From NCBI RefSeq assembly GCF_028369295.1, contig NZ_JAQMYP010000036.1:1-64000 (forward strand): a stretch of 64,000 nucleotides of DNA, given 5' to 3'. This document shows, piece after piece, positions 33,837-43,578 of this stretch (its first letter is position 1; each line of letters begins with the position of its first letter). Origin of the DNA: Streptomyces sp. HD (lineage in GTDB: Bacteria > Actinomycetota > Actinomycetes > Streptomycetales > Streptomycetaceae). Below the pieces are notes generated by a model that was given only the letters and a program-made list of their open reading frames with translations, was not told where the DNA came from and made no database searches. Both the position numbers and the translations under genes were made by a program.

Positions 33837-35288
33837 ATGCCAAGGGAACAGCGCGGAGTCGACACCATCCCCGAGGGGGAACGGACGAGCAGCCCACGGG
33901 ACCTCGTCTCGATCCTGCTCGGCTCGAACCTCTGCCTGGGGGTGATCGTCTTCGGCTGGCTGCCGCCGTCCTTCGGCCTGGACTGGTGGGCGTCGGTGAG
34001 CTCGATCGTGGTCGGCACCCTGGTGGGCACCGCCGTCACCGCCCCACTGGCCCTGATCTCCCTGCGCACGGCGACGAACCTGTCCACGTCCTCCGGCGCC
34101 CAGTTCGGTGTCCGGGGCCGCCTGGTCGGCTCGTTCGTCGGGCTGCTGCTGGCGCTGGGCTACTCCGCGCTGACGGTGTGGATCGGCGGCGATGTGATGG
34201 TGGGCGTGCTGGGCCGTCTGTTCGATGTGCCGGCGAACGACATGTCGTACGGGGTGGTCTACGGACTGCTGGCCGCGGCGACCGTCGCGGGCGCGGTGTA
34301 CGGCTACCGGGTGCTGCTCGCCATGTCCCGGGTCCTCGCGATCGGCATGACGGCCCTGCTGGTCCTCGGCGTGATCGCCTACGCCCCGCACTTCACGACC
34401 GGCGCGCTGCCCGAGGCGGGCGGCTATCTGCTGGGCGGCTTCTGGCCGACGTGGCTGCTGGCGACGGTGGCGGCGGGTCTGTCCGGCCCGATCGCCTTCA
34501 TCACCCTCCTCGGCGACTACACCCGCTACATCTCCCCGGCCCGCCACTCCTCCCGCCGGGTCCTGCACGCGACCTGGCTCGGCCTGATCCTGGGCCTGCT
34601 GGTCCCCCAGCTGTTCGGCACGTTCACGGCGTACGCGGCACGGGCCGCCCTCGACTACGCCGGACCGCTGGTCTCCGCGTCCCCGACCTGGTACCTGGTC
34701 CCGCTCCTGCTGGCCGCCTCCGCGGGCTCGGTCGGCAACGCGGGTCTGATGCTCTACTCCATGGGCCTCGACCTGGACGCGATCCTGCCGCGCGCGTCCC
34801 GGGCGACGGCCACCTACACGGTCGCGGTGATCGCGACGGCCTGCGTGTTCGTCGGCCACTACTACTCGTCGGCCCAGGACGCCATGACGTCCTTCGTGCT
34901 CCTGCTGACCGCCATCGGCACCCCATGGGCGGTCATCACCATGATCGGCTTCGCGCGATGCCGTGGCGTGTACGACGCGGAGGCCCTGCAGGTCTTCAAC
35001 CGCCGGGCTCGGGGCGGGATCTACTGGTACCGGGCCGGCTGGCACCTCCCGGCGACCGTGTCGTGGGCGCTGGGCGCGGTGGTGGGGGTGCTGGCGGTGT
35101 CACTGCCGTCGTACGAGGGTCCGCTGCTGGCCTGGACCGGCGGGGTGGACTGCAGTTTCCTGCTGTCGGGGGCGGTGGGCGGGCTCGGCTACCTGGCGCT
35201 GACCGGGCGGGCAGGCCGTACGCCGGTCGCCGTCGGCACCAAGGGGCCCGAGGGAACCGAGGCTCAGCGCGCCTCGGTGAACTCGTAG
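33837..35288 (+). CDS. NCS1 family nucleobase/allantoin-type permease
   Basis: A 483-residue transporter with about 12 membrane segments, of the NCS1 (cytosine, uracil, allantoin, hydantoin) family. Family markers include LGSNLCLGVIVFGWLPP in TM1, the ALISLRTATNLSTSSGAQFGVRG loop, LSGPIAFITLLGDYTRYIS and the TM10 region with FVLLLTAIGTPWAV. The start is ATG 33837 behind GAGGGAG. It is divergent from ureAB-ureC-aguA-tetR, with an inverted repeat between them, so it probably imports the nitrogenous substrate that the operon breaks down. The substrate cannot be named from sequence; a purine-, pyrimidine- or ureide-like molecule is usual for NCS1. Confidence 0.9.
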   Translation: MPREQRGVDTIPEGERTSSPRDLVSILLGSNLCLGVIVFGWLPPSFGLDWWASVSSIVVGTLVGTAVTAPLALISLRTATNLSTSSGAQFGVRGRLVGSFVGLLLALGYSALTVWIGGDVMVGVLGRLFDVPANDMSYGVVYGLLAAATVAGAVYGYRVLLAMSRVLAIGMTALLVLGVIAYAPHFTTGALPEAGGYLLGGFWPTWLLATVAAGLSGPIAFITLLGDYTRYISPARHSSRRVLHATWLGLILGLLVPQLFGTFTAYAARAALDYAGPLVSASPTWYLVPLLLAASAGSVGNAGLMLYSMGLDLDAILPRASRATATYTVAVIATACVFVGHYYSSAQDAMTSFVLLLTAIGTPWAVITMIGFARCRGVYDAEALQVFNRRARGGIYWYRAGWHLPATVSWALGAVVGVLAVSLPSYEGPLLAWTGGVDCSFLLSGAVGGLGYLALTGRAGRTPVAVGTKGPEGTEAQRASVNS

Positions 35289-35453
35289 GCGGTCCGCCCT
35301 CTCCCGTACGTCCTGGTCCTCGGCGAGGAGGCCGCTCGCCCGAGTGCCGCCGAGGAGGGCGGTTGCCGTAGGGGCGCGATCACGCCTACCGGGACGGGAA
35401 GCGGAACCTGGAGGAGAGGGCGCAGGCGCTGACCCTGGGCATCGTCGAGCGGA

Positions 35454-35491
35454 CGAAGCCGCCCCGGACGGTGCTGTCCGGGGCGGCTTCG
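35454..35491. terminator. Long convergent terminator between permease and ilvE
   Basis: A perfect 16-bp stem (CGAAGCCGCCCCGGAC with GTCCGGGGCGGCTTCG) around GGTGCT. It lies between the plus-strand permease and minus-strand ilvE, without a U run, as is common in Streptomyces. The 35289-35453 stretch holds no gene I can defend. Confidence 0.7.
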
Positions 35492-35522
35492 CCTTGGAGT
35501 CCTGGGCCCACGGCCTCGGGGG

Positions 35523-36611
35523 TCAGCCCAGCTTGTGCATCCAGCCGTGCTTGTCCTCGGCCGTGCCCCGCTGGATGTCCAGCAGCGCCTGCCGCAGCTT
35601 CAGCGTGACCTCCCCGGGCTGCCCGCCGCTCTGCTGCCACTCGGCGCCGGTGCGCTTCACCGTGCCGACCGGCGTGATGACCGCGGCCGTACCGCAGGCG
35701 AAGACCTCGGTGAGGGTGCCGTTCTCGGAGTCGCGCTGCCACTGGTCGACGGAGACGCGGCCCTCCTCGGACTCGTAGCCGAGGTCACGGGCGACCGAGA
35801 GGAGGGAGTCACGGGTGACGCCCTCCAGGATGGAGCCGGTGAGCGACGGGGTGATGATCTTGTCGCCGTACACGAAGTAGAGGTTCATGCCGCCGAGTTC
35901 CTCGACCCACTTGCGCTCGACCGCGTCGAGGTAGCAGACCTGGGCGCAGCCCTTCGCGGCGGCCTCGGCCTGAGCCAGCAGGGAGGCGGCGTAGTTGCCG
36001 CCGGTCTTGGCGTCGCCCATGCCGCCGGGAACGGCGCGGACGTGGTCCTCGGAGACCCAGATGGAGACCGGCTTGACGCCGCCGGGGAAGTAGGCGCCGG
36101 CCGGGGAGGCGATGACCAGGAACAGGTACTCGCCGGCGGGCTTCACGCCCAGGCCGACCTCGGTGGCGATCATGAACGGGCGCAGGTAGAGGGATTCCTC
36201 ACCGCCGTGCGCCGGCACCCAGGCCTGGTCCTGCCGGACCAGCGCGTCGCACGCCTCGATGAACGTCTCGACCGGCAGCTCCGGCATGCCGAGCCGGCGG
36301 GCCGACGCCTGGAAGCGCCTGGCGTTCTTCTCGGGGCGGAAGGAGGCGACGGACCCGTCGGGCTGCCGGTAGGCCTTGAGCCCCTCGAAGATCTCCTGCG
36401 CGTAGTGCAGGACCATGGTGGCCGGGTCGAGGGAGAGCGGCGCGTACGGCACGAGCTCGCCGTCGTGCCAGCCGCGGCCCTCGGTCCACTTGATCGTCAC
36501 CATGTGGTCGGTGAAGTGGCGGCCGAACCCCGGGTTGGCCAGTATCGCCTCGCGCTCGCTGGCGGAGAGCGGGCTGGCGGAGGGCTTGAGCTCGATCGTG
36601 GGCGTCGTCAT
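35523..36611 (-). CDS. ilvE: Branched-chain amino acid aminotransferase
   Basis: A 362-residue fold-type IV PLP aminotransferase. It carries out the last step of valine, leucine and isoleucine synthesis and the first of their breakdown. Lys202 in [15 protein letters not shown] is the PLP lysine; [39 protein letters not shown] and the phosphate-binding [13 protein letters not shown] are complete. Length fits the family. It starts at ATG 36611 with a GAAGGA site. It is a single gene 274 bases downstream of leuB on the same strand, with a terminator for leuB between them, so it has its own promoter, perhaps the extended -10-like TGCGATAAT on the minus strand near 36724-36732. Confidence 0.95.
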   Translation of the reverse strand: MTTPTIELKPSASPLSASEREAILANPGFGRHFTDHMVTIKWTEGRGWHDGELVPYAPLSLDPATMVLHYAQEIFEGLKAYRQPDGSVASFRPEKNARRFQASARRLGMPELPVETFIEACDALVRQDQAWVPAHGGEESLYLRPFMIATEVGLGVKPAGEYLFLVIASPAGAYFPGGVKPVSIWVSEDHVRAVPGGMGDAKTGGNYAASLLAQAEAAAKGCAQVCYLDAVERKWVEELGGMNLYFVYGDKIITPSLTGSILEGVTRDSLLSVARDLGYESEEGRVSVDQWQRDSENGTLTEVFACGTAAVITPVGTVKRTGAEWQQSGGQPGEVTLKLRQALLDIQRGTAEDKHGWMHKLG

Positions 36612-36723
36612 GAGTGGATGTCCTTCACCGGTTTTGATTGTGGCGGGCCGCGCTCACGCCAGTACTGCCAGTGGCCAGTGCTAGGACGTCCGAGCATTCC
36701 CTCATTCCGCGGCTCCGCATTCG

Positions 36724-36780
36724 ATTATCGCAAGCGGGAGCCGTGGAAGAAATCGGCGTGATCGGCGTGATCCGGCGTGA
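36724..36780 (-). promoter_or_regulatory. Candidate ilvE promoter with short direct repeats
   Basis: On the minus strand TTGCGATAATC resembles an extended -10 box, with TTCTTC 16 bases upstream as a weak -35. Just above it the plus strand reads CGGCGTGAT twice in tandem (36754-36771) and CGGCGTGAA at 36773-36781, three near copies that may be a regulator site. Neither is proved. Confidence 0.3.
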
Positions 36781-36825
36781 ATCGCGATCCAGGGGTTGAT
36801 GGTGGCACCCGGCAGCGGACATGGG

Positions 36826-36859
36826 GAAGCCGCCGGGTGCGGAGTGACCCGGCGGCTTC
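36826..36859 (-). terminator. leuB terminator
   Basis: A perfect 13-bp stem GAAGCCGCCGGGT/ACCCGGCGGCTTC with an 8-base loop, 26 bases downstream of the leuB stop on the minus strand. Confidence 0.75.
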
Positions 36860-36885
36860 GAAAGTATTCGAGCGAGCGCGGCGGG

Positions 36886-37929
36886 TCAGCCGGCTACTCG
36901 TACGGCCAGCGCGTCGCCGATCTCCGACGTCGAGCGGGCGGGCTTGCCGGTGCGCTCCGCGAGGTCGGCCGAGACGGCCTCGTCGATCCGGGCGGCCTCG
37001 GCGTCGTAGCCGAGGTGGCGCAGGAGCAGGGCGACGGACAGGACCGTGGCGGTGGGGTCGGCCTTGCCCTGGCCGGCGATGTCCGGGGCCGAGCCGTGCA
37101 CGGGCTCGAACATGGACGGGAACGCGCCGCTCGGGTTGATGTTCCCGGAGGCGGCGACGCCGATGCCGCCGGAGACGGCCGCGGCGAGGTCGGTGATGAT
37201 GTCGCCGAAGAGGTTGTCGGTGACGATGACGTCGAAGCGCTCGGGCTGGGTGACCAGGTAGATGGTCGCGGCGTCGACGTGCATGTACTCGGTGGTGACG
37301 TCGGGGAACTCCTCGGCCACCTTGTTGAAGATGTTGGTCCACAGGTGACCCGCGAAGGTCAGCACGTTGTTCTTGTGGATCAGGGCGAGCTTCTTGCGCG
37401 GGCGGGCCTGGGCACGGGCGAAGGCGTCCCGGACGACGCGCTCGACACCGAAGGCCGTGTTCACGGAGACCTCGGTGGCGACCTCGTGCTCGGTGCCCTT
37501 GCGGATGGTGCCGCCGTTGCCGGTGTACGGGCCCTCGGTGCCCTCGCGGACGACGATGAAGTCGATCTCGGGCTGGCCGGCGAGCGGGGTGGCGACACCC
37601 GGGAGCAGCTTCGACGGACGCAGGTTGACGTGGTGGTCGAAGAGGAAGCGGAGCTTCAGCAGGAAGCCGCGCTCCAGCACACCGGACGGCACCGACGGGT
37701 CGCCGATGGCGCCGAGCAGGATCGCGTCGTGCTTCTTCAGCGCGTCGACGTCGGCGTCGGTGAGGGTCTCACCGGTGGCGTGGTAGCGCCGGGCGCCGAA
37801 GTCGTACTCCTTGGTCTCCAGCTTCACATCCTGCGGAAGGACGGCGGAGAGGACCTTCAGACCTTCGGCCACGACCTCCTGGCCGATGCCGTCACCGGGA
37901 ATCACTGCGAGATTGAGGCTGCGAGACAT
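36886..37929 (-). CDS. leuB: 3-isopropylmalate dehydrogenase
   Basis: A 347-residue beta-decarboxylating dehydrogenase that oxidises 3-isopropylmalate to 2-oxoisocaproate in leucine synthesis; it may also serve erythro-3-methylmalate in the CimA route. Seen are [17 protein letters not shown], the substrate loop [46 protein letters not shown] and [21 protein letters not shown]. It starts at ATG 37929 behind GAGGAGTAGGG. The leader holds an 8-bp hairpin (GGTGTCCG/CGGACACC, 37967-37987), but no clear leader peptide or U-tract. It is divergent from the phosphatase gene and upstream of ilvE. Confidence 0.95.
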   Translation of the reverse strand: MSRSLNLAVIPGDGIGQEVVAEGLKVLSAVLPQDVKLETKEYDFGARRYHATGETLTDADVDALKKHDAILLGAIGDPSVPSGVLERGFLLKLRFLFDHHVNLRPSKLLPGVATPLAGQPEIDFIVVREGTEGPYTGNGGTIRKGTEHEVATEVSVNTAFGVERVVRDAFARAQARPRKKLALIHKNNVLTFAGHLWTNIFNKVAEEFPDVTTEYMHVDAATIYLVTQPERFDVIVTDNLFGDIITDLAAAVSGGIGVAASGNINPSGAFPSMFEPVHGSAPDIAGQGKADPTATVLSVALLLRHLGYDAEAARIDEAVSADLAERTGKPARSTSEIGDALAVRVAG

Positions 37930-38071
37930 GTCGGCACCCTACTCCTCGTCCCATGGAATGACATGCGGTGTCCGTGATGCGGACACCCGGACAGGGGAAG
38001 GTTTCTGCGCTTCAACCGGCGTTCACCCGTACGCAGGGCGGGTGTTGGCCGCCGCTGGGAACTTTCCCACT

Positions 38072-39640
38072 ATGGACATCCCCGACTTCGGCATCCCGCC
38101 TCAGCTCGCCCGCCGTATGAGCATGGCGGAACAGCACGAGTACCTGCGCACGAAGCTGACCCGGCGCCGCACGCTGGTGACGGCGGGCGCGGTGGCGGGC
38201 GGGCTGCTGACGGGCTGCTCGGGCTCGGAGAAGCCGGCGGGCACGGCCGGCCCGCGGCCCTCCCCGTCCGTTTCCACCAAGGTGCCGGGCTCCGCCGTCG
38301 CCCCCTTCGGCCGCCATCTCGCCTTCGGCGCCGACCCGAAGTCGCAGATGCGGATCTCCTGGCAGGTACCGGCCGCGGTGAAGAAGCCGTACGTCCGGAT
38401 CGGCCTGCGTCCCGACGACCTGAGCCGCAGGATCGACGCCGAGGTCCGTGACCTGTACACCCCCGAACTGCAGGGCATCCGCGCGGCGCTGGAGCAGTAC
38501 TACGTCCATGCGGCACTGGACTCCCTGCGCCCCGGCACGACGTACTACTACGGCGTGGGCCATGACGGCTTCGACCCGGCGGCCCCGAGGAACCGCGCCA
38601 CGATCGCCTCCTTCCGCACGGCTCCCGCGAGCCCGGAGACCTTCACCTTCACGGCCTTCGGCGACCAGGGCGTCAGCGAGGCGGCCGCCACCAACGACAA
38701 ACTCCTGCTGGGCCAGAACCCTGCCTTCCACCTCCACGCCGGCGACATCTGCTACGCCGATGTCAAGGGGCTGGGCGAGAAGTCGGACGGCTACGACCCC
38801 GGCTTCTGGGACGGTTACCTCAAGCAGACCGAGTCGGTGGCCAGGTCGGTGCCGTGGATGGTGACGACCGGCAACCACGACATGGAGGCCTGGTACTCGC
38901 CGGACGGCTACGGCGGCCAGCTGGCACGCTGGTCCCTGCCGGACAGCGGCTTCGATGCCCGTACGGCCCCGGGCGTGTACTCCTTCACCTACGGCAACGT
39001 CGGCTTCGTGGCGCTGGACGCGAACGACGTGTCGTACGAGATTCCCGCCAACCAGGGTCACACGGACGGCCGTCAGACCAAGTGGCTGGACCAGCGGCTC
39101 GGTGAACTGCGGGCGGCGAAGGGCGTCGACTTCATCGTCGTCTTCTTCCACCACTGCGCCTACTCCACCTCCTCGCATGCGTCCGACGGGGGTGTGCGGG
39201 CCGAGTGGGTGCCGCTGTTCGCCCGGCACCAGGTGGACCTGGTGATCAACGGGCACAACCACGTCTACGAGCGGACGGACGCCATCAAGAACGGCGAGGT
39301 CGGCGGGCAGGTGCCCATCGGCGCCTCGACGGACCCGACGCGGGACGGCATCGTGTACGTCACGGCGGGCGGGGGCGGCAAGGAGCTGTACGGCTTCCCC
39401 CCGGGCGTCGAGGAGAGCTACGAGGGGCATGTCACCGAGCGGGAGTCGGTCGACACCTTCAAGTGGACCAGGTCACGGAACACCAAGGCGGAGAGCGTGG
39501 AGTGGTCGCGGGTGCGCTACCGGGGCTTCTCGTTCCTCAGCGTGGAGGCGGAGGGCGGCGCGAAGCCCCGGCTGAAGGTGTCGGCACTGGCCCAGAACGG
39601 CAAGCGCATCGACCACTTCGAGGTGCGGCGCAGCAGCTGA
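38072..39640 (+). CDS. Tat-exported lipoprotein, purple acid phosphatase-like metallophosphoesterase
   Basis: A 522-residue phosphoesterase. The N-terminal 35 residues are cytosolic, then LTRRRTLVTAGAVAGGLLTGCSG combines a twin-arginine motif with a lipobox, so a Tat lipoprotein is expected. An N-terminal fibronectin-like domain (about 75-185) carries MRISWQVP and LRPGTTYYYGVG. The dimetal core has GDQG, HAGDICYAD, TTGNHD, FFHHCAY and INGHNHVYERT. Purple acid phosphatases release phosphate from organic esters outside the cell. It starts at ATG 38072; no Shine-Dalgarno is visible, and a TGGGAA/TTCCCA inverted repeat (38056-38069) occupies its place. No PHO box was recognised. Confidence 0.88.
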   Translation: MDIPDFGIPPQLARRMSMAEQHEYLRTKLTRRRTLVTAGAVAGGLLTGCSGSEKPAGTAGPRPSPSVSTKVPGSAVAPFGRHLAFGADPKSQMRISWQVPAAVKKPYVRIGLRPDDLSRRIDAEVRDLYTPELQGIRAALEQYYVHAALDSLRPGTTYYYGVGHDGFDPAAPRNRATIASFRTAPASPETFTFTAFGDQGVSEAAATNDKLLLGQNPAFHLHAGDICYADVKGLGEKSDGYDPGFWDGYLKQTESVARSVPWMVTTGNHDMEAWYSPDGYGGQLARWSLPDSGFDARTAPGVYSFTYGNVGFVALDANDVSYEIPANQGHTDGRQTKWLDQRLGELRAAKGVDFIVVFFHHCAYSTSSHASDGGVRAEWVPLFARHQVDLVINGHNHVYERTDAIKNGEVGGQVPIGASTDPTRDGIVYVTAGGGGKELYGFPPGVEESYEGHVTERESVDTFKWTRSRNTKAESVEWSRVRYRGFSFLSVEAEGGAKPRLKVSALAQNGKRIDHFEVRRSS

Positions 39641-39659
39641 CCGACCTGAGGTGCGGCGC

Positions 39660-39800
39660 CTACGCCGCCTGGTGGCCGGTGGCGCCGCCGTTGTCCCTGC
39701 GGTCGAGGGCGCGCTGAAGGGCGGCTGCGGCGTTCTTGCGGTCGGACTCGCTCGTACGGGAGAGGTGACGGACTCGACGGCGGGCGGTCGTCTCGGCCAT
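39660..39800 (-). CDS. Small hypothetical basic protein (46 aa)
   Basis: A 46-codon ORF from ATG 39800 to TAG 39660, with a good ribosome site (GAAGGAG, 8-9 bases upstream). The product is basic and helical at its N-terminus (MAETTARRRVRHLSRTSE), then Ala-rich (KNAAAALQRALDRRDNGG) and ends GHQAA. It has no cysteine, no signal peptide and no membrane segment. The reading frame has strong third-position G/C. The AT-richer stretch at 39930-40030 could hold its promoter. Function is unknown. It is convergent with the phosphatase gene, 19 bases away. Confidence 0.6.
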   Translation of the reverse strand: MAETTARRRVRHLSRTSESDRKNAAAALQRALDRRDNGGATGHQAA

Positions 39801-40058
39801 GGGAAATCGACTCCTTCGACATCCTGGAGTGCAACGGGGGGTTACGAGACGCCGGGTGGGGCGGGGAGCGGTGCCGCAGGGGTTGCCTGCACGGGGCCCG
39901 GCTCACGACCGCCATTCGCTTGATCGAGCGAGACGTTCGGCTTCTACAAAGCTAAGGGAGGACGGCGCATCTGTCTCCACAATTACTCGGACTTCCTACT
40001 ATCTGAGACGGTGGAGTAGGTCACACAGCGCTGACCTGCACTTTTCAACGCCACCCCG

Positions 40059-40616
40059 TCAGAGCACGTCCCCGTCCCGCCAGTCGAAGACGAGCTCGAA
40101 GGCGGGGTCGAGGGCAGGGGTGAGGGCAGCCCTCACAAACGTGCTCCCCTCCTCCTCCGCCAGCCGCACGACGCCCTCGGGCCCCAGCCCGCAGACCCGT
40201 CCGCCCCACACCTGCCAGCCCCGGGCGGCGTACAGCGCGGCCCCCTCGTCGCTCGCGGACAGCATCCCCGCGTCGTAGGCCCGGTCGATGACCCGCTCCA
40301 GCTCCGCCATCACGCGCCCGCCCAGCCCGGTACGACGCGCATCCGGCAGTACGGCGACCGCCTCGACGTACCCGACCCGCAGCCACCGCGCCCGGTGCCG
40401 CACCCGCCGCATGATCACGGACCCGTGCGCGACGAGCCGCCCGGCGTCGTCCTGCACCAGGACGTGCATCCCGCCGAGCCCGTGCTCGAAGTCCTCGTCG
40501 GAGAAGTCGCCGTCGAACGCCTCGTCCAACAGGGCACGGATCGCGTGCAGTTCGGCGGGTGTGAGGTCGGCGGTGTGGGCGGTGCGCACGGCGTAGGGGG
40601 ATGCGGTGGTGGTCAT
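40059..40616 (-). CDS. GNAT acetyltransferase of the aminoglycoside 2'-N-acetyltransferase (AAC(2')-I) type
   Basis: A 185-residue GNAT protein. Its blocks fit the AAC(2')-I family closely: AHTADLTPAELHAIRALLDEAFDGDFSDEDFEHGLGGMH at the N-terminus, YVEAVAVLPDARRTGLGGRVM for acetyl-CoA binding, LSASDEGAALYAARGWQVW, and the closing EEEGSTFVR and DWRDGDV. Members acetylate the 2'-amine of gentamicin-type aminoglycosides, and mycobacterial homologues are chromosomal. Whether this one confers resistance or has another amine substrate is unknown. It starts at ATG 40616; the extension to 40718 is rejected. It is an isolated gene, divergent from a small ORF at 40778. Confidence 0.85.
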   Translation of the reverse strand: MTTTASPYAVRTAHTADLTPAELHAIRALLDEAFDGDFSDEDFEHGLGGMHVLVQDDAGRLVAHGSVIMRRVRHRARWLRVGYVEAVAVLPDARRTGLGGRVMAELERVIDRAYDAGMLSASDEGAALYAARGWQVWGGRVCGLGPEGVVRLAEEEGSTFVRAALTPALDPAFELVFDWRDGDVL

Positions 40617-40777
40617 CGGCCCAGTATCGGCGCCCGCGTCGGAGGGGTGTCGAGGACCGGCCACCGGGGTCACGATGGACGGACGCCGCCCGGGCGGCCC
40701 GGGCCGTGGATCGCCCACTTGGCTGATCCTCCGCGCGGCACGGGACAGACGGTCACGACGAGGGGAACGGTGAGGTC

Positions 40778-40984
40778 ATGAACGACACGGCGAAGGTGTT
40801 CCTTGAGGGTGGCCCGGACGACCTGCCCGAACGGATCGTCCGCACCCCCTCCCCCGGCCCGGACGTGAAGATCGAGCTCCGCAACGGCTACGAACACTTC
40901 CGGCCGACCGCACGCAAGGCGAACACACCCGAGGGCAGCCTCCCCGTGTACGAGTGGTGGGAGCGCACGGAGATGCCGGGCTAG
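40778..40984 (+). CDS. Small conserved Streptomyces protein (DUF5988-like)
   Basis: A 68-residue acidic protein with the pattern VFLEGGPDDLPERIV, then KIELRNGYEHF and a C-terminal VYEWWERTEMPG. This layout matches the short DUF5988-type proteins common in Streptomyces, of unknown function. The start is ATG 40778 with GGTGAGG upstream. It has no signal or membrane segment. It stands alone between the AAC-like gene and the hydrolase. Confidence 0.75.
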   Translation: MNDTAKVFLEGGPDDLPERIVRTPSPGPDVKIELRNGYEHFRPTARKANTPEGSLPVYEWWERTEMPG

Positions 40985-41019
40985 CGCCCCGCCCGTCCTA
41001 CGTCACGGAGCACCGCGGC

Positions 41020-41844
41020 TCACCCCAGCACCGCCGCCACCGCCTCCCGGAAGCCCTTCGGGTCCTCCACCCAGGGAAGGTGCCCGGCGTCGGGCAGGAT
41101 CACCCGGTCCACCCTCGGCAGCGCCCGCTCCAGCGAGTCCACCGCCGAGCGCGGCCGGATGTCCCGGGCCCCGTCGACGATGAGCACGGGCACGTCGAGG
41201 TCCTGGCAGGCGGCGTACAGCTCGGGGGTGCCCCAGGTGCGGCGCCGTTCGGCGTTCAGGGCCGCACCGCACTCGGTGTTGATCCCGAACCACGGGTCGG
41301 CCATCCGCCCGGCATGCTCCAGCGCCCGTGCCCGGTCCTCGAACTCCGCGGACCATTGCAGCACCGCCCGTTCCCGGTCGTCCCGGGGCAACTCCCGCCA
41401 GCGGGCGAGCCGTTCGGGGTCCTCGCCCAGCCTGGCGAGGAAGTTCTCCTCGTAGGCCGCACGCCAGTCGGTATCCGGGCCGATGCCCGTTCCGGACACG
41501 TACACCAGCGCGCTCACCCGCTCCGGGTGGGCCAGTGCGTGGGCGAGCGCGAGCTGTGCGCCCCAGGAGTGACCGAGCAGCGCCGTCCGCTCCAGCCCGA
41601 AGTGCCGCCGTACGGCGTCCAGATCGGCCACGAACCGGTCGGTGGTCCACGGGCCGGCGCACCGCTCGGAGCGCCCGCATCCGCGCTGGTCCCAGCGCAC
41701 CACCGTGGCCAGGTCACCGAGCATCCCCGCCACGTCGCCGAACATGTCCCACAGCCCGGGCCCGCCGTGGCACAGGACCAGCGGCTCGCCCCGGCCGGAG
41801 GCGCTCGCCCACAGTCGTACGCCGTCGTCCGTCCTCACCGTCAC
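41020..41844 (-). CDS. Alpha/beta hydrolase, proline iminopeptidase-like
   Basis: A 274-residue alpha/beta-hydrolase. LVLCHGGPGLWDMFGDVA provides the oxyanion HGGPG typical of proline iminopeptidases, WDQRGCGRSE follows, the nucleophile is Ser in LLGHSWGAQLAL, the acid Asp lies in VDGARDIRP and the His in PDAGHLPWVEDP. It is cytoplasmic. Release of N-terminal proline would fit its place directly downstream of the proline catabolism genes, but other ester or amide substrates are possible. GTG 41844 is used because GGGGAGA lies 7 bases upstream; the TTG at 41868 is inside the terminator stem. Confidence 0.82.
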   Translation of the reverse strand: MTVRTDDGVRLWASASGRGEPLVLCHGGPGLWDMFGDVAGMLGDLATVVRWDQRGCGRSERCAGPWTTDRFVADLDAVRRHFGLERTALLGHSWGAQLALAHALAHPERVSALVYVSGTGIGPDTDWRAAYEENFLARLGEDPERLARWRELPRDDRERAVLQWSAEFEDRARALEHAGRMADPWFGINTECGAALNAERRRTWGTPELYAACQDLDVPVLIVDGARDIRPRSAVDSLERALPRVDRVILPDAGHLPWVEDPKGFREAVAAVLG

Positions 41845-41867
41845 GGCCGTATTCTCCCCGCACGGCA

Positions 41868-41895
41868 AAGGCCGGGTCCGTCAGGACCCGGCCTT
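41868..41895 (-). terminator. Terminator of the pruA-putA transcript
   Basis: A perfect 12-bp stem AAGGCCGGGTCC/GGACCCGGCCTT with loop GTCA, beginning 19 bases after the pruA stop on the minus strand and overlapping the leader of the hydrolase gene. Confidence 0.75.
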
Positions 41896-41913
41896 GTGCG
41901 CTGAGTCGGGGTG

Positions 41914-43545
<1,632 letters not shown>

Positions 43546-43578
43546 GGGTTCCGTAACTCCTTACTGAGCGGTGGCGGT

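Noticed and set aside
31442-35371. 1309-residue plus-strand ORF covering ureC, ureAB and the permease
   Set aside because: It crosses two well-supported genes in antisense and a third in the wrong frame; a GC-driven open frame.
35344-35778. ORF after the permease (AYRDGKRNLEERAQ-like text in another frame near 35380-35450)
   Set aside because: No ribosome site, interrupted by the 35454 terminator and overlapping ilvE; no family recognised.
37930-38071. Leader peptide ATG-TCA-TTC-CAT... upstream of leuB
   Set aside because: It runs into leuB out of frame, has no run of Leu codons and no following terminator with a U tract.
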